Source: a virus. From it: a stretch of 47,622 bases of DNA. This document shows positions 1-5,357 of this stretch, in pieces (the stretch's first letter is position 1; every line of letters begins with the position of its first letter). The position numbers and the translations under genes were made by a program. The stretch covers positions 1 to 47,622 of IMG/VR virus record IMGVR_UViG_3300044644_000813; one strand, written 5' to 3'. Under the pieces are notes generated by a model that had not been told where the DNA came from, made no database searches, and was given only the letters and a program-made list of their open reading frames with translations.

Positions 1-67
1 GCCATGCAGGTGCGCCACGAAGTGCGAATGCAACTTCGCCATTTTCCATTTCTAGATTATGAGCCAT
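1..67 (-). CDS. DUF932-like phage protein, N-terminus only
   Basis: Only the first 22 codons lie in the window; the gene runs off the left edge. The start MAHNLEMENGEVAF followed by GAPAW resembles the N-terminus of the DUF932 / TIGR03299 phage-plasmid family, which commonly begins MAH-L and has an A-W-H motif near residue 20. This is recalled family knowledge, not a search. The ATG at 67 follows a GAAAGG ribosome-binding site, and a PafBC-type promoter (99-121) gives a predicted leader of about 25 nt. The function of the family is unknown. Confidence 0.6.
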   Translation of the reverse strand, partial: MAHNLEMENGEVAFALRGAPAW

Positions 68-98
68 TTTTTACCTTTCGTTTGTTTGATTAGTTGTA

Positions 99-121
99 AG
101 TATAACAGACCCCACTGACAT
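99..121 (-). promoter_or_regulatory. PafBC-type promoter 1
   Basis: On the minus strand TGTCAGTG (-26 element) is followed, with the invariant 10-nt gap after TGTCAG, by a TATACT -10 box (104-99). This fits the actinobacterial RecA-NDp / PafBC consensus tTGTCRgtg-N8-TAnnnT. It drives the DUF932-like gene. Confidence 0.75.
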
Positions 122-141
122 TGTCTACGATTAATTACAAT

Positions 142-153
142 ATGTCCGAATTG
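142..153. repeat. 12-bp element, copy 1
   Basis: ATGTCCGAATTG recurs exactly but inverted at 5402-5413. Both copies sit between a CRP-type site and a PafBC-type promoter, at the two ends of the left gene block. A shorter ATGTCCG core also occurs at 5487-5493. It may be a phage-specific operator. Confidence 0.4.
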
Positions 154-158
154 ATCCA

Positions 159-174
159 TGTGATTAATCTCACA
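159..174. promoter_or_regulatory. CRP/GlxR-type operator A
   Basis: An exact TGTGA-N6-TCACA palindrome, the CRP-family consensus (CRP, GlxR, mycobacterial Rv3676). Its centre lies about 74.5 bp upstream of the predicted start of transcript 1. Confidence 0.65.
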
Positions 175-185
175 AAATTCCAGGG

Positions 186-217
186 TTATCCACAAGTGGT
201 CGTAACCCTGTGGATAA
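186..217. promoter_or_regulatory. DnaA-box pair A
   Basis: Two perfect DnaA boxes (TTATCCACA) in opposite orientation, at 186-194 (plus) and 209-217 (minus), in the gap between two minus-strand genes. Related pairs occur in three other gaps. They could bind host DnaA for replication, titration or transcription control. Confidence 0.65.
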
Positions 218-234
218 CCCCTTAGCTTTGCGGG

Positions 235-254
235 CCAGCTGCATATGCAGCTGG
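235..254. repeat. 20-bp perfect palindrome
   Basis: A perfect 20-bp inverted repeat centred on CATATG, 10 bp downstream of the 265-519 gene. It may form the 3' end hairpin of the upstream transcript, but no U-tract follows. A shorter palindrome sits at the same relative place in module B (2012-2025). Confidence 0.6.
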
Positions 255-264
255 TGTTGGATCT

Positions 265-519
265 TTACAGACCTAACTCATCCCTGGTTAGTTTTGGATT
301 GCGATTGAAGTTAATAACTTCGGACGGGAGGTAAAGAGCAGTAGTCTTAGTCTTCTTCAATGTATCATACACATAAGCACGAACATCACCAAAGAAGTTA
401 CGGCGATTAGAAAATGCTAACTCAGTTAAGTATTCCTTATCAACGCCTTGCTCTGAATAAATTGTTACATCATTTGCTTTGTTTGCATCATAGATTTCTA
501 CTCTGAAACGATTTTTCAT
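265..519 (-). CDS. hypothetical early protein, 84 aa
   Basis: I do not recognise this protein. It is soluble, charged, and has no membrane segment or Cys motif. The ATG at 519 follows an AAAGG-type ribosome-binding site. No promoter of the repeated type lies in the 71-bp gap to the upstream gene (591-1013), so the two are probably co-transcribed from promoter 2. Coding status rests on the uninterrupted frame, strand consistency and operon position. Confidence 0.7.
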   Translation of the reverse strand: MKNRFRVEIYDANKANDVTIYSEQGVDKEYLTELAFSNRRNFFGDVRAYVYDTLKKTKTTALYLPSEVINFNRNPKLTRDELGL

Positions 520-590
520 TTTGTTGCCTTTGTTAGTAGTTGTCCCAAAAGGGAGAGCAGTTTGGCGACATACTCAGGTCGTTGGATTAT

Positions 591-1013
591 TTAGAGATAA
601 CGAGCAATAGCATTGTAAGTGCTTGTGCTTACTGTTTCCTCATCTGTCATCTTTAGAATACGAATTGCGTTTTCCAATTCCTCTTTCATCTCATTGTATG
701 AGTGGCGGTGGAGAACTTCGTAGTCCTTCTCAGGCTCTTTAGGAAAGTCTGACTCATTAACTGTTAAATCAAAATCAACATTAAGTGTCTTGTTCCATGA
801 GCGATAGTTTGTGCGTAGGTTTTCTGCCTTAGCAAAATTAGCCATAGCAAACTTTGCTACTTCTTTGCGCCACTTTTCTAAAGCCTTTTCGTGCTTTGCT
901 TCGTTGGCTTCTTGTGATGCGTAATCGGCATTTAACTTTGTCAAGCGAGTTTCTAGTGCCTTGATTACCTTTGGTGTTGCGATTTTTACGCTAATTGCTT
1001 TCTGTCGTGCCAT
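591..1013 (-). CDS. hypothetical early protein, 140 aa, helical
   Basis: The largest complete protein of the left block. It is Lys/Glu/Ala-rich through residues 15-75, suggesting long helices or a coiled coil, and has a second charged helical stretch near residues 100-130. No catalytic motif is recognised. The ATG at 1013 is preceded by GAAAGAAGG and a predicted 33-nt leader from promoter 2. It is the first gene of a two-gene unit with 265-519. Confidence 0.8.
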   Translation of the reverse strand: MARQKAISVKIATPKVIKALETRLTKLNADYASQEANEAKHEKALEKWRKEVAKFAMANFAKAENLRTNYRSWNKTLNVDFDLTVNESDFPKEPEKDYEVLHRHSYNEMKEELENAIRILKMTDEETVSTSTYNAIARYL

Positions 1014-1052
1014 TTGTTTCCTTCTTTCGTTGTGGGTTGGGTTGATGAAGTA

Positions 1053-1075
1053 ATTATAGCAGGGGGGTCTGACAT
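1053..1075 (-). promoter_or_regulatory. PafBC-type promoter 2
   Basis: The minus strand reads TGTCAG, 10 nt, then TATAAT (1058-1053). The element is of the TGTCAGACCCC subtype. It lies 25 bp from the end of the upstream gene, and no CRP-type site is present. It drives 591-1013 and probably 265-519. Confidence 0.75.
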
Positions 1076-1099
1076 TTCTGCGACCCCCCTCCCATTAAA

Positions 1100-1282
1100 T
1101 TAAACGCCTAGTAGTGTTTGAGCGGATACGGAAGTCCAACGAGTTTCCTTGTTGGGCATTTCCAATAGCACACGCACCGAGCCAGATGTTTGTGGGTGGA
1201 TTTCTTTAATCACACCTGTTTTCTTTGACTTAAGGGTAGTGAATAAATCGCCTACCTGATACAACTTGTCGTTGATTGTCAT
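1100..1282 (-). CDS. small early protein, 60 aa, beta-rich
   Basis: A short protein with alternating hydrophobic and polar residues (GDLFTTLKSKKTGVIKEI, then VRVLLEMP), suggesting a small SH3-like or KOW-like beta-barrel; this is inference. Proteins of this look are familiar from actinophage early regions, where they remain unassigned. The ATG at 1282 has an AAAGAGG ribosome-binding site and its own promoter 3, with a predicted 23-nt leader. Confidence 0.75.
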   Translation of the reverse strand: MTINDKLYQVGDLFTTLKSKKTGVIKEIHPQTSGSVRVLLEMPNKETRWTSVSAQTLLGV

Positions 1283-1311
1283 TTATTGCCTCTTTTCTTT
1301 GTTAGGGTTGT

Positions 1312-1334
1312 AGTATAGCATTGGGGTCTGACAT
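1312..1334 (-). promoter_or_regulatory. PafBC-type promoter 3
   Basis: TGTCAG, 10 nt, then TATACT (1317-1312) on the minus strand, followed by a 23-nt leader to the 1100-1282 gene. A near-perfect CRP-type site lies upstream (1372-1387). Confidence 0.75.
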
Positions 1335-1371
1335 TAGTCTAGCCCTGTCTCAGTATTTGAGAAAGTTATTG

Positions 1372-1387
1372 TGTGACCTTAGTCACT
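1372..1387. promoter_or_regulatory. CRP/GlxR-type operator E (9/10)
   Basis: TGTGA-N6-TCACT, one mismatch from consensus. It overlaps the stop codon of the 1379-1642 gene. The centre is about 74.5 bp upstream of the predicted start from promoter 3, the same distance as site A. Confidence 0.5.
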
Positions 1388-1642
1388 TTCAGGTAGCCAA
1401 GCGTGGAGATGGTGCTGCTCGATGATCGCCCACACTGGCGCACATGTCTGCCCCTTGTAAGTAATTCCATCAGGCATTTCGATGGTTTCATCCCACATGT
1501 CATCATGAGCAAAATCTATTGCTTCGATACACACTGGAACCATAGAAAGTGGAACGGGTGGGTAATGATTACCCTGTAAGTGATAACCTAGTGCTACCTC
1601 TAAATCTAATTCAGTTAAATCTAATGCTGTATTGTATCCCAT
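1379..1642 (-). CDS. hypothetical early protein, 87 aa, acidic
   Basis: An acidic soluble protein with several His and Trp residues (HLQGNHYPP, HDDMW, EQHHLHAW). I do not recognise it. The His/Asp clusters could bind metal, which is inference. Its ATG at 1642 overlaps the stop of the upstream gene in a TAATG arrangement, indicating translational coupling, and both are read from promoter 4. Confidence 0.75.
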   Translation of the reverse strand: MGYNTALDLTELDLEVALGYHLQGNHYPPVPLSMVPVCIEAIDFAHDDMWDETIEMPDGITYKGQTCAPVWAIIEQHHLHAWLPESD

Positions 1643-1845
1643 TATTCTGCCACCTTTAGTATTGCGTAAGAGCCGTTAGCATTTATTTCATCAAGAATTG
1701 GTTGTAGGCGTGGTGCTACTAAATCTTTTAGCATAGACTCTAGCATAAAGATACGAGTGGTTTCATCAAGTGCCATAACCTGTTGAGTTACTGGATGATT
1801 GTCTGCAAACTCTGTTACAAACTTTAGATTGTGTTCTACTATCAT
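1642..1845 (-). CDS. hypothetical early protein, 67 aa
   Basis: A small, mostly helical, soluble protein with no recognised domain. It is the first gene behind promoter 4, with a predicted 23-nt leader carrying GAAAGG ahead of the ATG at 1845. It ends in a TAATG overlap with 1379-1642. Confidence 0.75.
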   Translation of the reverse strand: MIVEHNLKFVTEFADNHPVTQQVMALDETTRIFMLESMLKDLVAPRLQPILDEINANGSYAILKVAE

Positions 1846-1874
1846 TTTTTGCCTTTCGTTGTTGGTATAAGAGT

Positions 1875-1897
1875 ATTATAGCCTATGCCACTGACAA
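1875..1897 (-). promoter_or_regulatory. PafBC-type promoter 4
   Basis: A perfect match to the consensus: TTGTCAGTG, 8 nt, TATAAT (1880-1875) on the minus strand. It drives 1642-1845 and 1379-1642. Confidence 0.8.
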
Positions 1898-1933
1898 ATT
1901 GTGCAACACGCCCAAGCTTTATCTAATTTATTT

Positions 1934-1949
1934 TGTGATTAATCTCACA
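1934..1949. promoter_or_regulatory. CRP/GlxR-type operator B
   Basis: An exact TGTGA-N6-TCACA site with the same spacer (TTAATC) as site A. Its centre is about 73.5 bp upstream of the predicted start from promoter 4. Confidence 0.65.
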
Positions 1950-1962
1950 AATTCCAGGGGGT

Positions 1963-1992
1963 TGTGGATAACCCCCGTAACCCTGTGGATAA
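1963..1992 (-). promoter_or_regulatory. DnaA-box pair B
   Basis: Two perfect TTATCCACA boxes, both on the minus strand (1971-1963 and 1992-1984), 21 bp apart start to start. The two repeats are separated by CCCCCGTAACCC, which is also found in module C. Confidence 0.65.
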
Positions 1993-1993
1993 C

Positions 1994-2025
1994 CCCGCAG
2001 TATTGCGGGCCTGCATAGCTATGCA
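1994..2025 (-). terminator. module B hairpins, possible terminator
   Basis: A 6-bp stem CCCGCA/TGCGGG with a 4-nt loop (1994-2009) and a 14-bp palindrome (2012-2025) lie just downstream of the small basic-protein gene ending at 2026. Together they may end the 2830-2026 operon. There is no run of T, so intrinsic termination is uncertain. Confidence 0.4.
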
Positions 2026-2157
2026 TCACTCTGTATATTTATTTTTATGTTTGATCTTTCGAAAATATTTTTTCTTATTACGAACAGGTTGCGCCGCATT
2101 ACTGCGGCGCAATTCCTGAATTCGTTTTACTTTATCTCGAAGTGAATTTTGGGACAT
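2026..2157 (-). CDS. small basic protein, 43 aa
   Basis: An open frame beginning MSQNSLRDKVKRIQELRR and ending with a Lys/Arg-rich tail (KKKYFRKIKHKNKY). The charge suggests nucleic-acid binding. It overlaps the end of the upstream gene by 26 nt and is preceded by GAGTGGG, as expected for a coupled gene. A GC-rich 10-bp inverted repeat (2089-2112) lies inside the frame, so the stretch could instead be a 3' untranslated hairpin. Moderate confidence only. Confidence 0.5.
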   Translation of the reverse strand: MSQNSLRDKVKRIQELRRSNAAQPVRNKKKYFRKIKHKNKYTE

Positions 2158-2323
2158 GATACCCACTCGCTTCGTGAAATCTATTTACATCAAATCGTTC
2201 ATTATCTTTTGCGAACATTTCCGCAAAATCATTTACCATTTTAGAAAATAACGCTGGGTGTGCTTTATCGCTTGCGAACTTTAAAATTTCTGCTACTGCG
2301 ACATAATCTTTTCGTGTCATCAT
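2132..2323 (-). CDS. hypothetical early protein, 63 aa
   Basis: A helical soluble protein containing repeated FA-D/N elements (KFASDKAH, FAEMFAKDN), with no recognised domain. It starts at tandem ATGs (2323/2320) overlapping the TGA of the upstream gene. It is the fourth gene of the five-gene operon driven by promoter 5. Confidence 0.7.
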   Translation of the reverse strand: MMTRKDYVAVAEILKFASDKAHPALFSKMVNDFAEMFAKDNERFDVNRFHEASGYHVPKFTSR

Positions 2324-2523
2324 TTAACTGATACCATTCCTGTTCTATAAAAAACTTTTGTATAGCATTTGCCTGTTGGCGTGTAAATATTTACAGTTGA
2401 GTATTCGTTAGCAAATCCCCAATCGGTGAATAAGAAAAAGTTTTCCCAAGCACCCAATTCGCTTTCGTATTCTGCTGACCAATGAGGAGCGTGTCCGTCA
2501 TAAGCACAAGTTAATTTATACAT
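2320..2523 (-). CDS. hypothetical early protein, 67 aa, aromatic-rich
   Basis: Unusually rich in Trp, Phe and Tyr (for example HWSAEYESELGAWENFFLF), probably a small beta-sheet fold. I do not recognise it. It is coupled through a TAATG overlap to the zinc-finger-like gene upstream and through ATGATGA to the next gene. Confidence 0.7.
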   Translation of the reverse strand: MYKLTCAYDGHAPHWSAEYESELGAWENFFLFTDWGFANEYSTVNIYTPTGKCYTKVFYRTGMVSVK

Positions 2524-2666
2524 TAGTCATTTTCTCCGTTCCAAAATAGTGAGCCATCATCTACGCAATCGCAAGGTTCGCAATCAAAATCATTATCATC
2601 ACCAAAAAAGATTACTCCGTGTCCGTGGCAATCTTGGCAATCTATTGTTAATACTGAGTTAATCAT
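2523..2666 (-). CDS. small zinc-finger-like protein, 47 aa
   Basis: The sequence has CQDCHGHG near residues 10-17 and CEPCDC near residues 29-34. This is a Cys4 pattern resembling half of a DnaJ-type CxxCxGxG zinc finger, with an acidic middle. It probably binds one zinc. Both ends are coupled by TAATG overlaps. It may be a host-interaction or regulatory peptide, since single-zinc micro-proteins often act by protein binding; that is inference. Confidence 0.65.
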   Translation of the reverse strand: MINSVLTIDCQDCHGHGVIFFGDDNDFDCEPCDCVDDGSLFWNGEND

Positions 2667-2830
2667 TAGTGTTGTTCCTCGCAATCTTTGTCATAGTCAA
2701 ATCCGCAAAAGTAGCAACCCATAAATTCTAGGTGTTCGATACAGTAATACTTAAATTGACTTTCATCACAACAAAAATGTTGCTCGTCTGCGATTTCATA
2801 GAAATCGGTTTTGTCGATTATGTTTAACAT
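2666..2830 (-). CDS. small Cys-rich protein, 54 aa
   Basis: It starts MLNIIDKTDFYEI and carries CC at residues 20-21, CIEH at 30-33 and CYFC at 39-42, consistent with a zinc ribbon (ligands C20/C21, C30, H33, C39, C42). The ATG at 2830 is preceded by GGAAAAC and a predicted 22-nt leader from promoter 5. It is the first gene of a five-gene overlapping operon ending at 2026. Confidence 0.65.
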   Translation of the reverse strand: MLNIIDKTDFYEIADEQHFCCDESQFKYYCIEHLEFMGCYFCGFDYDKDCEEQH

Positions 2831-2858
2831 AGTTTTCCTTTCGTTTGTTTATTTAGTT

Positions 2859-2881
2859 ATTGTATCAGTTAGCACTGACAA
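2859..2881 (-). promoter_or_regulatory. PafBC-type promoter 5
   Basis: TTGTCAGTG, 8 nt, TACAAT (2864-2859) on the minus strand. Only a degenerate half-site (TGTGA at 2886-2890) lies upstream instead of a full CRP-type operator. It drives 2830-2026. Confidence 0.75.
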
Positions 2882-2951
2882 ATTTTGTGAGGGTTCTTAC
2901 TTACGACATTGGGCGAGGACTCCCTCTAAACTGCCCCTGTTTCGATTTTAT

Positions 2952-3164
2952 TTAATCGGAAGTTTTTACGGCTAAATAGCGATAAGTATCTTTTAAATTT
3001 AGCGGTGCTGAGTAATGAGGTCTAACCTGAACCTTATAAGTTTCGCAATCCGCATACCATACGGAATTATCTTTTTCCGCTGAGATGATTTCACCCTTTA
3101 ATGATTTTGAGTGATAGGTTTTTCCTACAAGTAGGCTTTCGATTGTATAGACATTTGCTGACAT
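2952..3164 (-). CDS. hypothetical early protein, 70 aa
   Basis: Begins MSANVYTIESLLVGKTY. A longer frame is open to 3197, but that start overlaps the -10 box of promoter 6, whose predicted transcript begins near 3190, so the ATG at 3164 (leader GAAAGGCGG) is chosen. The protein is beta-rich with no recognised domain and is a single-gene unit between promoters 5 and 6. Confidence 0.7.
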   Translation of the reverse strand: MSANVYTIESLLVGKTYHSKSLKGEIISAEKDNSVWYADCETYKVQVRPHYSAPLNLKDTYRYLAVKTSD

Positions 3165-3196
3165 TTGAGTCCGCCTTTCGTTTGTTGATAGTAGCA

Positions 3197-3219
3197 ATTA
3201 TAGCCTATGGCACTGACAT
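3197..3219 (-). promoter_or_regulatory. PafBC-type promoter 6
   Basis: TGTCAGTG then TATAAT (3202-3197) at the invariant spacing on the minus strand; predicted leader 26 nt. It drives 2952-3164. Confidence 0.8.
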
Positions 3220-3266
3220 TTTCTAATTACTAGCCAGTAATTCCAAATAATGAGACGCTCAAGCCG

Positions 3267-3282
3267 TGTGATAAAAATCACA
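3267..3282. promoter_or_regulatory. CRP/GlxR-type operator C
   Basis: An exact TGTGA-N6-TCACA site. Its centre is about 84.5 bp upstream of the predicted start from promoter 6, one helical turn further than sites A and E. Confidence 0.65.
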
Positions 3283-3315
3283 AAATCTCGGGCGTGTCGG
3301 AAAATTCCAGGGGGT

Positions 3316-3362
3316 TGTGGATAACCCCCGTAACCCTGTGGATAACCCCGCTCTTTTGCGGG
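3316..3362 (-). promoter_or_regulatory. DnaA-box pair C with hairpin
   Basis: Two perfect minus-strand DnaA boxes (3324-3316 and 3345-3337) with the same 21-bp spacing as pair B, followed by a CCCGC/GCGGG stem (3347-3362). Modules C and D also share flanking sequence: TACTAGCCAGTAATTCC on the promoter side and ACACGCCGTTA on the gene-end side. Confidence 0.65.
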
Positions 3363-3396
3363 CGCATCAACTTTTGTCAAGTCGACACGCCGTTAC

Positions 3397-3495
3397 TTAT
3401 TCGAAATCTTTAAAAATTTCTTCAAGCTTTAAGATTTGCTCATCTGTTAAATGATCAATTTGAATTGATTTTTCAAATCCAAAAAAATCTGTCAT
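3397..3495 (-). CDS. micro-protein, 32 aa
   Basis: The frame begins MTDFFGFEKSIQIDHL and continues as a Glu/Lys-rich helix to the stop at 3397. It starts in an ATGA overlap with the gene ending at 3492, so it is probably translated by coupling. The F-G-F-E-x(3)-I-x(2)-H-L pattern looks like a family of tiny proteins seen in actinophage early regions, but I cannot give it a function. Confidence 0.55.
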   Translation of the reverse strand: MTDFFGFEKSIQIDHLTDEQILKLEEIFKDFE

Positions 3496-3707
3496 TCGCT
3501 CATCAACCTTTCTAAATCGTCTGCGTTATCTTTCATGTAATTATCTTGAAAATCTAAAAGTGCCTCATTGTAAGCAATCGGGTCACAATCTTTTAGAATT
3601 TGGGAGGGATAAAAAACAGCGTTACCCATTTCATAGACGGGATAACAATCATCAAGCATTTCATCAAATAATTGTTTAATCGCAAAAGTAATTTCGAAAT
3701 CTAGCAT
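3492..3707 (-). CDS. hypothetical early protein, 71 aa, acidic
   Basis: A helical, strongly acidic protein (FDEMLDDCYPVYE; C-terminal DNADDLERLMSE). I do not recognise it. It is coupled by TAATG to the upstream gene and by ATGA to the 32-aa gene downstream. It is the third gene of the operon behind promoter 7. Confidence 0.7.
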   Translation of the reverse strand: MLDFEITFAIKQLFDEMLDDCYPVYEMGNAVFYPSQILKDCDPIAYNEALLDFQDNYMKDNADDLERLMSE

Positions 3708-3868
3708 TATGCGTTTTCCTTATCTTTTAGTATTCCTAGAATAATCTCTAATTGTTTAGTAGAAAGAAGTGCTTGAGCACAACCCCACTTAAAGGCTAAA
3801 TCCATTTCGCCATAGTGTTTTTTAGCAAGGTCGGTTATTTCTTGCGTTACCTCAAAATTACTTTTCAT
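3707..3868 (-). CDS. hypothetical early protein, 53 aa
   Basis: Begins MKSNFEVTQEITDLAKKHYG and is predicted to be two amphipathic helices. No family is recognised. It overlaps the gene on each side by 1 to 4 nt (ATGA upstream, TAATG downstream), which supports real coding. Confidence 0.6.
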   Translation of the reverse strand: MKSNFEVTQEITDLAKKHYGEMDLAFKWGCAQALLSTKQLEIILGILKDKENA

Positions 3869-4038
3869 TTAGTTAAACTCCAATCTGTCCAAAATGGTAA
3901 GCGGTCATAGTCATCATAGATGTAAAATCTATCTATGTTCATTTCGCAAGTTTCGCAAAATGTGTATTGGAAATCTCCGACATTAGAAATGGACTCCATG
4001 TGTGGAGTATGTGTATGTGTATTTGTTAGTGTAGTCAT
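3865..4038 (-). CDS. hypothetical early protein, 57 aa, His/Cys-containing
   Basis: Begins MTTLTNTHTHTPHM and has a CETC motif in the middle. The His-rich N-terminus and CxxC could form one zinc site (inference). The ATG at 4038 is preferred over an upstream GTG because GAAAGGTGG is correctly spaced from it. The leader and first codons (AAATGACTACACTA) match those of the gene at 5101-5316, pointing to a duplicated expression cassette. First gene behind promoter 7. Confidence 0.7.
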   Translation of the reverse strand: MTTLTNTHTHTPHMESISNVGDFQYTFCETCEMNIDRFYIYDDYDRLPFWTDWSLTK

Positions 4039-4069
4039 TTTGACCACCTTTCTTTTTCGTTATAGTGGA

Positions 4070-4092
4070 ATTGTAGCATGGGGGTCTGACAT
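4070..4092 (-). promoter_or_regulatory. PafBC-type promoter 7
   Basis: TGTCAGACCCCC then TACAAT (4075-4070) on the minus strand; predicted leader 25 nt. It drives the four-gene operon 4038-3397. Confidence 0.75.
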
Positions 4093-4140
4093 TTCTCTAC
4101 TTACTAGCCAGTAATTCCAAGATGTGAGACGCTCAGCCTA

Positions 4141-4156
4141 TGTGATAAATATCACA
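4141..4156. promoter_or_regulatory. CRP/GlxR-type operator D
   Basis: An exact TGTGA-N6-TCACA site, its centre about 85.5 bp upstream of the predicted start from promoter 7, close to the spacing of site C. Confidence 0.65.
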
Positions 4157-4168
4157 AAAATTCTGGGG

Positions 4169-4218
4169 TTTTCCACAGATGCCCGTAACCCTGTGGATAA
4201 CTCCCGCAAGATTGCGGG
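4169..4218. promoter_or_regulatory. DnaA-box pair D with hairpin
   Basis: One box with a single mismatch on the plus strand (TTTTCCACA, 4169-4177), one perfect box on the minus strand (4200-4192), and a CCCGCA/TGCGGG stem-loop (4203-4218). The opposed orientation and 23-bp spacing match pair A. Confidence 0.6.
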
Positions 4219-4253
4219 CCAGCTCGACATTGTCAAGCCGACACGCCGTTAGG

Positions 4254-4376
4254 CTAGTGTGACTCTTGCCACATCTCTCTCATCTCTGCTTTAAAGTCAT
4301 GCCACACGATCCTCGCCATGTATAGGGCGGGGAGGGCAAGGGATAACTGCACTAGTGTAGTAAGTAGTCTATTCAT
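4254..4376 (-). CDS. small membrane protein, 40 aa
   Basis: Begins MNRLLTTLVQLSLALPALYM: one hydrophobic segment of about 20 residues followed by a charged cytoplasmic-type tail (HDFKAEMREMWQESH). Probably a single-span inner-membrane peptide. It is coupled by TAATG to the upstream Cys4 gene and is the last gene of the operon behind promoter 8. Possible roles such as membrane remodelling or superinfection exclusion are guesses. Confidence 0.55.
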   Translation of the reverse strand: MNRLLTTLVQLSLALPALYMARIVWHDFKAEMREMWQESH

Positions 4377-4546
4377 TACGCATTAACCTTATCTCTTAGT
4401 GATTGCATAGCGCTATCTATTTGATTATACGCATTAGCGCATGAGTAGCAATAGGTTTCGGTAATGATACCGCCTAATAGCATGGCATCTATTCCGCTAT
4501 AAACTAAATCGGTATTGTTGCAGTTAATTACTTTACATTCTTTCAT
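4376..4546 (-). CDS. small Cys4 protein, 56 aa
   Basis: Begins MKECKVINCNNTD and contains CYSC near residues 33-36, so four cysteines (C4, C9, C33, C36) form a zinc-ribbon-like pattern. A Gly/Ile-rich stretch separates the pairs. It is coupled at both ends by TAATG overlaps. Function unknown; one of several tiny putative zinc proteins in this block. Confidence 0.65.
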   Translation of the reverse strand: MKECKVINCNNTDLVYSGIDAMLLGGIITETYCYSCANAYNQIDSAMQSLRDKVNA

Positions 4547-4713
4547 TATGCGGTCACCTTTATGTCCATTACATTAGCGGTAAACTTTTTACCCTTGCCT
4601 AGTTCGCTATCATTAAGCGCATTTATTAGATTGTCGATTGCTTTTACATCTGTTGCGACATTGTCAATAGAGATTAGTTTAGAGCCTTGCCAAATTGAGT
4701 AAGTGATAGTCAT
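4546..4713 (-). CDS. hypothetical early protein, 55 aa
   Basis: Begins MTITYSIWQGSKLISIDN, a beta-strand start followed by a helix and a final strand. An in-frame ATG five codons upstream overlaps the previous gene, but the GGGAGAA motif is better spaced to the ATG at 4713. Not recognised. Confidence 0.65.
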   Translation of the reverse strand: MTITYSIWQGSKLISIDNVATDVKAIDNLINALNDSELGKGKKFTANVMDIKVTA

Positions 4714-4715
4714 TA

Positions 4716-4898
4716 TTAGTTCTCCCATGTTAGTTCGTATAGTTTTGCTAGTGCCTCATCATCTGAGTCATCAAATTCATCTAGTGGAGGTTGTTCCTCA
4801 TCTACCTCATCAAGGTATGCGTATGCGTCTGCGACATCTGATTGGATAGTGTCCCACTTAGACACGCTGTTAGTTTCGTATGAGTATGCGTATGACAT
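4716..4898 (-). CDS. hypothetical early protein, 60 aa, very acidic
   Basis: Tyr-rich N-terminus (MSYAYSYE) and a strongly acidic centre (LDEVDEEQPPLDEFDDSDDE). Such charge can mimic DNA, as in small phage anti-host proteins, but this is speculation from composition alone. Coupled by TAATG to the 37-aa gene upstream. Confidence 0.65.
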   Translation of the reverse strand: MSYAYSYETNSVSKWDTIQSDVADAYAYLDEVDEEQPPLDEFDDSDDEALAKLYELTWEN

Positions 4899-5011
4899 TA
4901 TTTATTCATCTCCTCTGAGATAGCCTTAGACTTAGTTAGTGCCTCTAGGGCGATTGCTAGGGAGGCAAGGCGTTGAGCCTCTACCATTTGCTTGTATTCA
5001 TCTAGTGTCAT
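4898..5011 (-). CDS. micro-protein, 37 aa, helical
   Basis: Begins MTLDEYKQMVEAQRLASL; almost entirely one amphipathic helix rich in Ala, Leu, Glu and Lys. First gene behind promoter 8, with GAAAGG in a predicted 26-nt leader. The codon-perfect TAATG junction to the next gene supports it. Confidence 0.6.
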   Translation of the reverse strand: MTLDEYKQMVEAQRLASLAIALEALTKSKAISEEMNK

Positions 5012-5043
5012 TTATTCTGACCTTTCGTTGTTGTTATGTTGTA

Positions 5044-5066
5044 AGTGTAGCATGGGGGTCTGACAA
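5044..5066 (-). promoter_or_regulatory. PafBC-type promoter 8
   Basis: TTGTCAGAC, 8 nt, TACACT (5049-5044) on the minus strand. It drives five overlapping genes from 5011 to 4254. Confidence 0.75.
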
Positions 5067-5093
5067 ATTGGGGAGGTTAGCCTATCGTGTCGG

Positions 5094-5109
5094 TGTGATA
5101 CTAGTCACA
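5094..5109. promoter_or_regulatory. CRP/GlxR-type operator F
   Basis: An exact TGTGA-N6-TCACA site overlapping the stop codon of the 5101-5316 gene. Its centre is about 64.5 bp upstream of the predicted start from promoter 8. Confidence 0.6.
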
Positions 5110-5316
5110 CTCTCCACAAGGGCATTGAGGAAACTCTCGCTCTTGCTTGATACGATTAGCAAGAGTCATGACCTTGTTATAGGTCTCGGCACTAGCACCA
5201 CGGAAGGAAACTAGTTCGCCATTGGCAACCATTTCAGCACCTAAGCGAATTCGTTGCTCTAGGTCAAGATGACCAAAGCGAGAGTGTTTAATTGTATTTT
5301 TATCTAGTGTAGTCAT
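5101..5316 (-). CDS. hypothetical early protein, 71 aa, C-terminal CPCGEC
   Basis: Begins MTTLDKNTIKHSRFGH and ends with a CPCGEC motif. It is basic and helical, with a possible half zinc site at its end. A longer frame is open to 5367, but that start lies in the -10 box of promoter 9; the ATG at 5316 after GAAAGGTGG is chosen. It is the first gene of the minus-strand block next to the divergent regulatory region. Confidence 0.7.
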   Translation of the reverse strand: MTTLDKNTIKHSRFGHLDLEQRIRLGAEMVANGELVSFRGASAETYNKVMTLANRIKQEREFPQCPCGECD

Positions 5317-5357
5317 TTGAGACCACCTTTCTTTAATTTGTTTTTCTTTATACCTTA

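Noticed and set aside
3198-3380. Minus-strand open frame of 60 codons
   Set aside because: It spans the promoter 6, CRP-type and DnaA-box module and encodes low-complexity Gly/Pro/Tyr sequence with no ribosome-binding site.
4939-5214. Plus-strand open frame of 91 codons in the left block
   Set aside because: It runs antisense through two minus-strand genes, promoter 8 and operator F; codon content is not like neighbouring genes.
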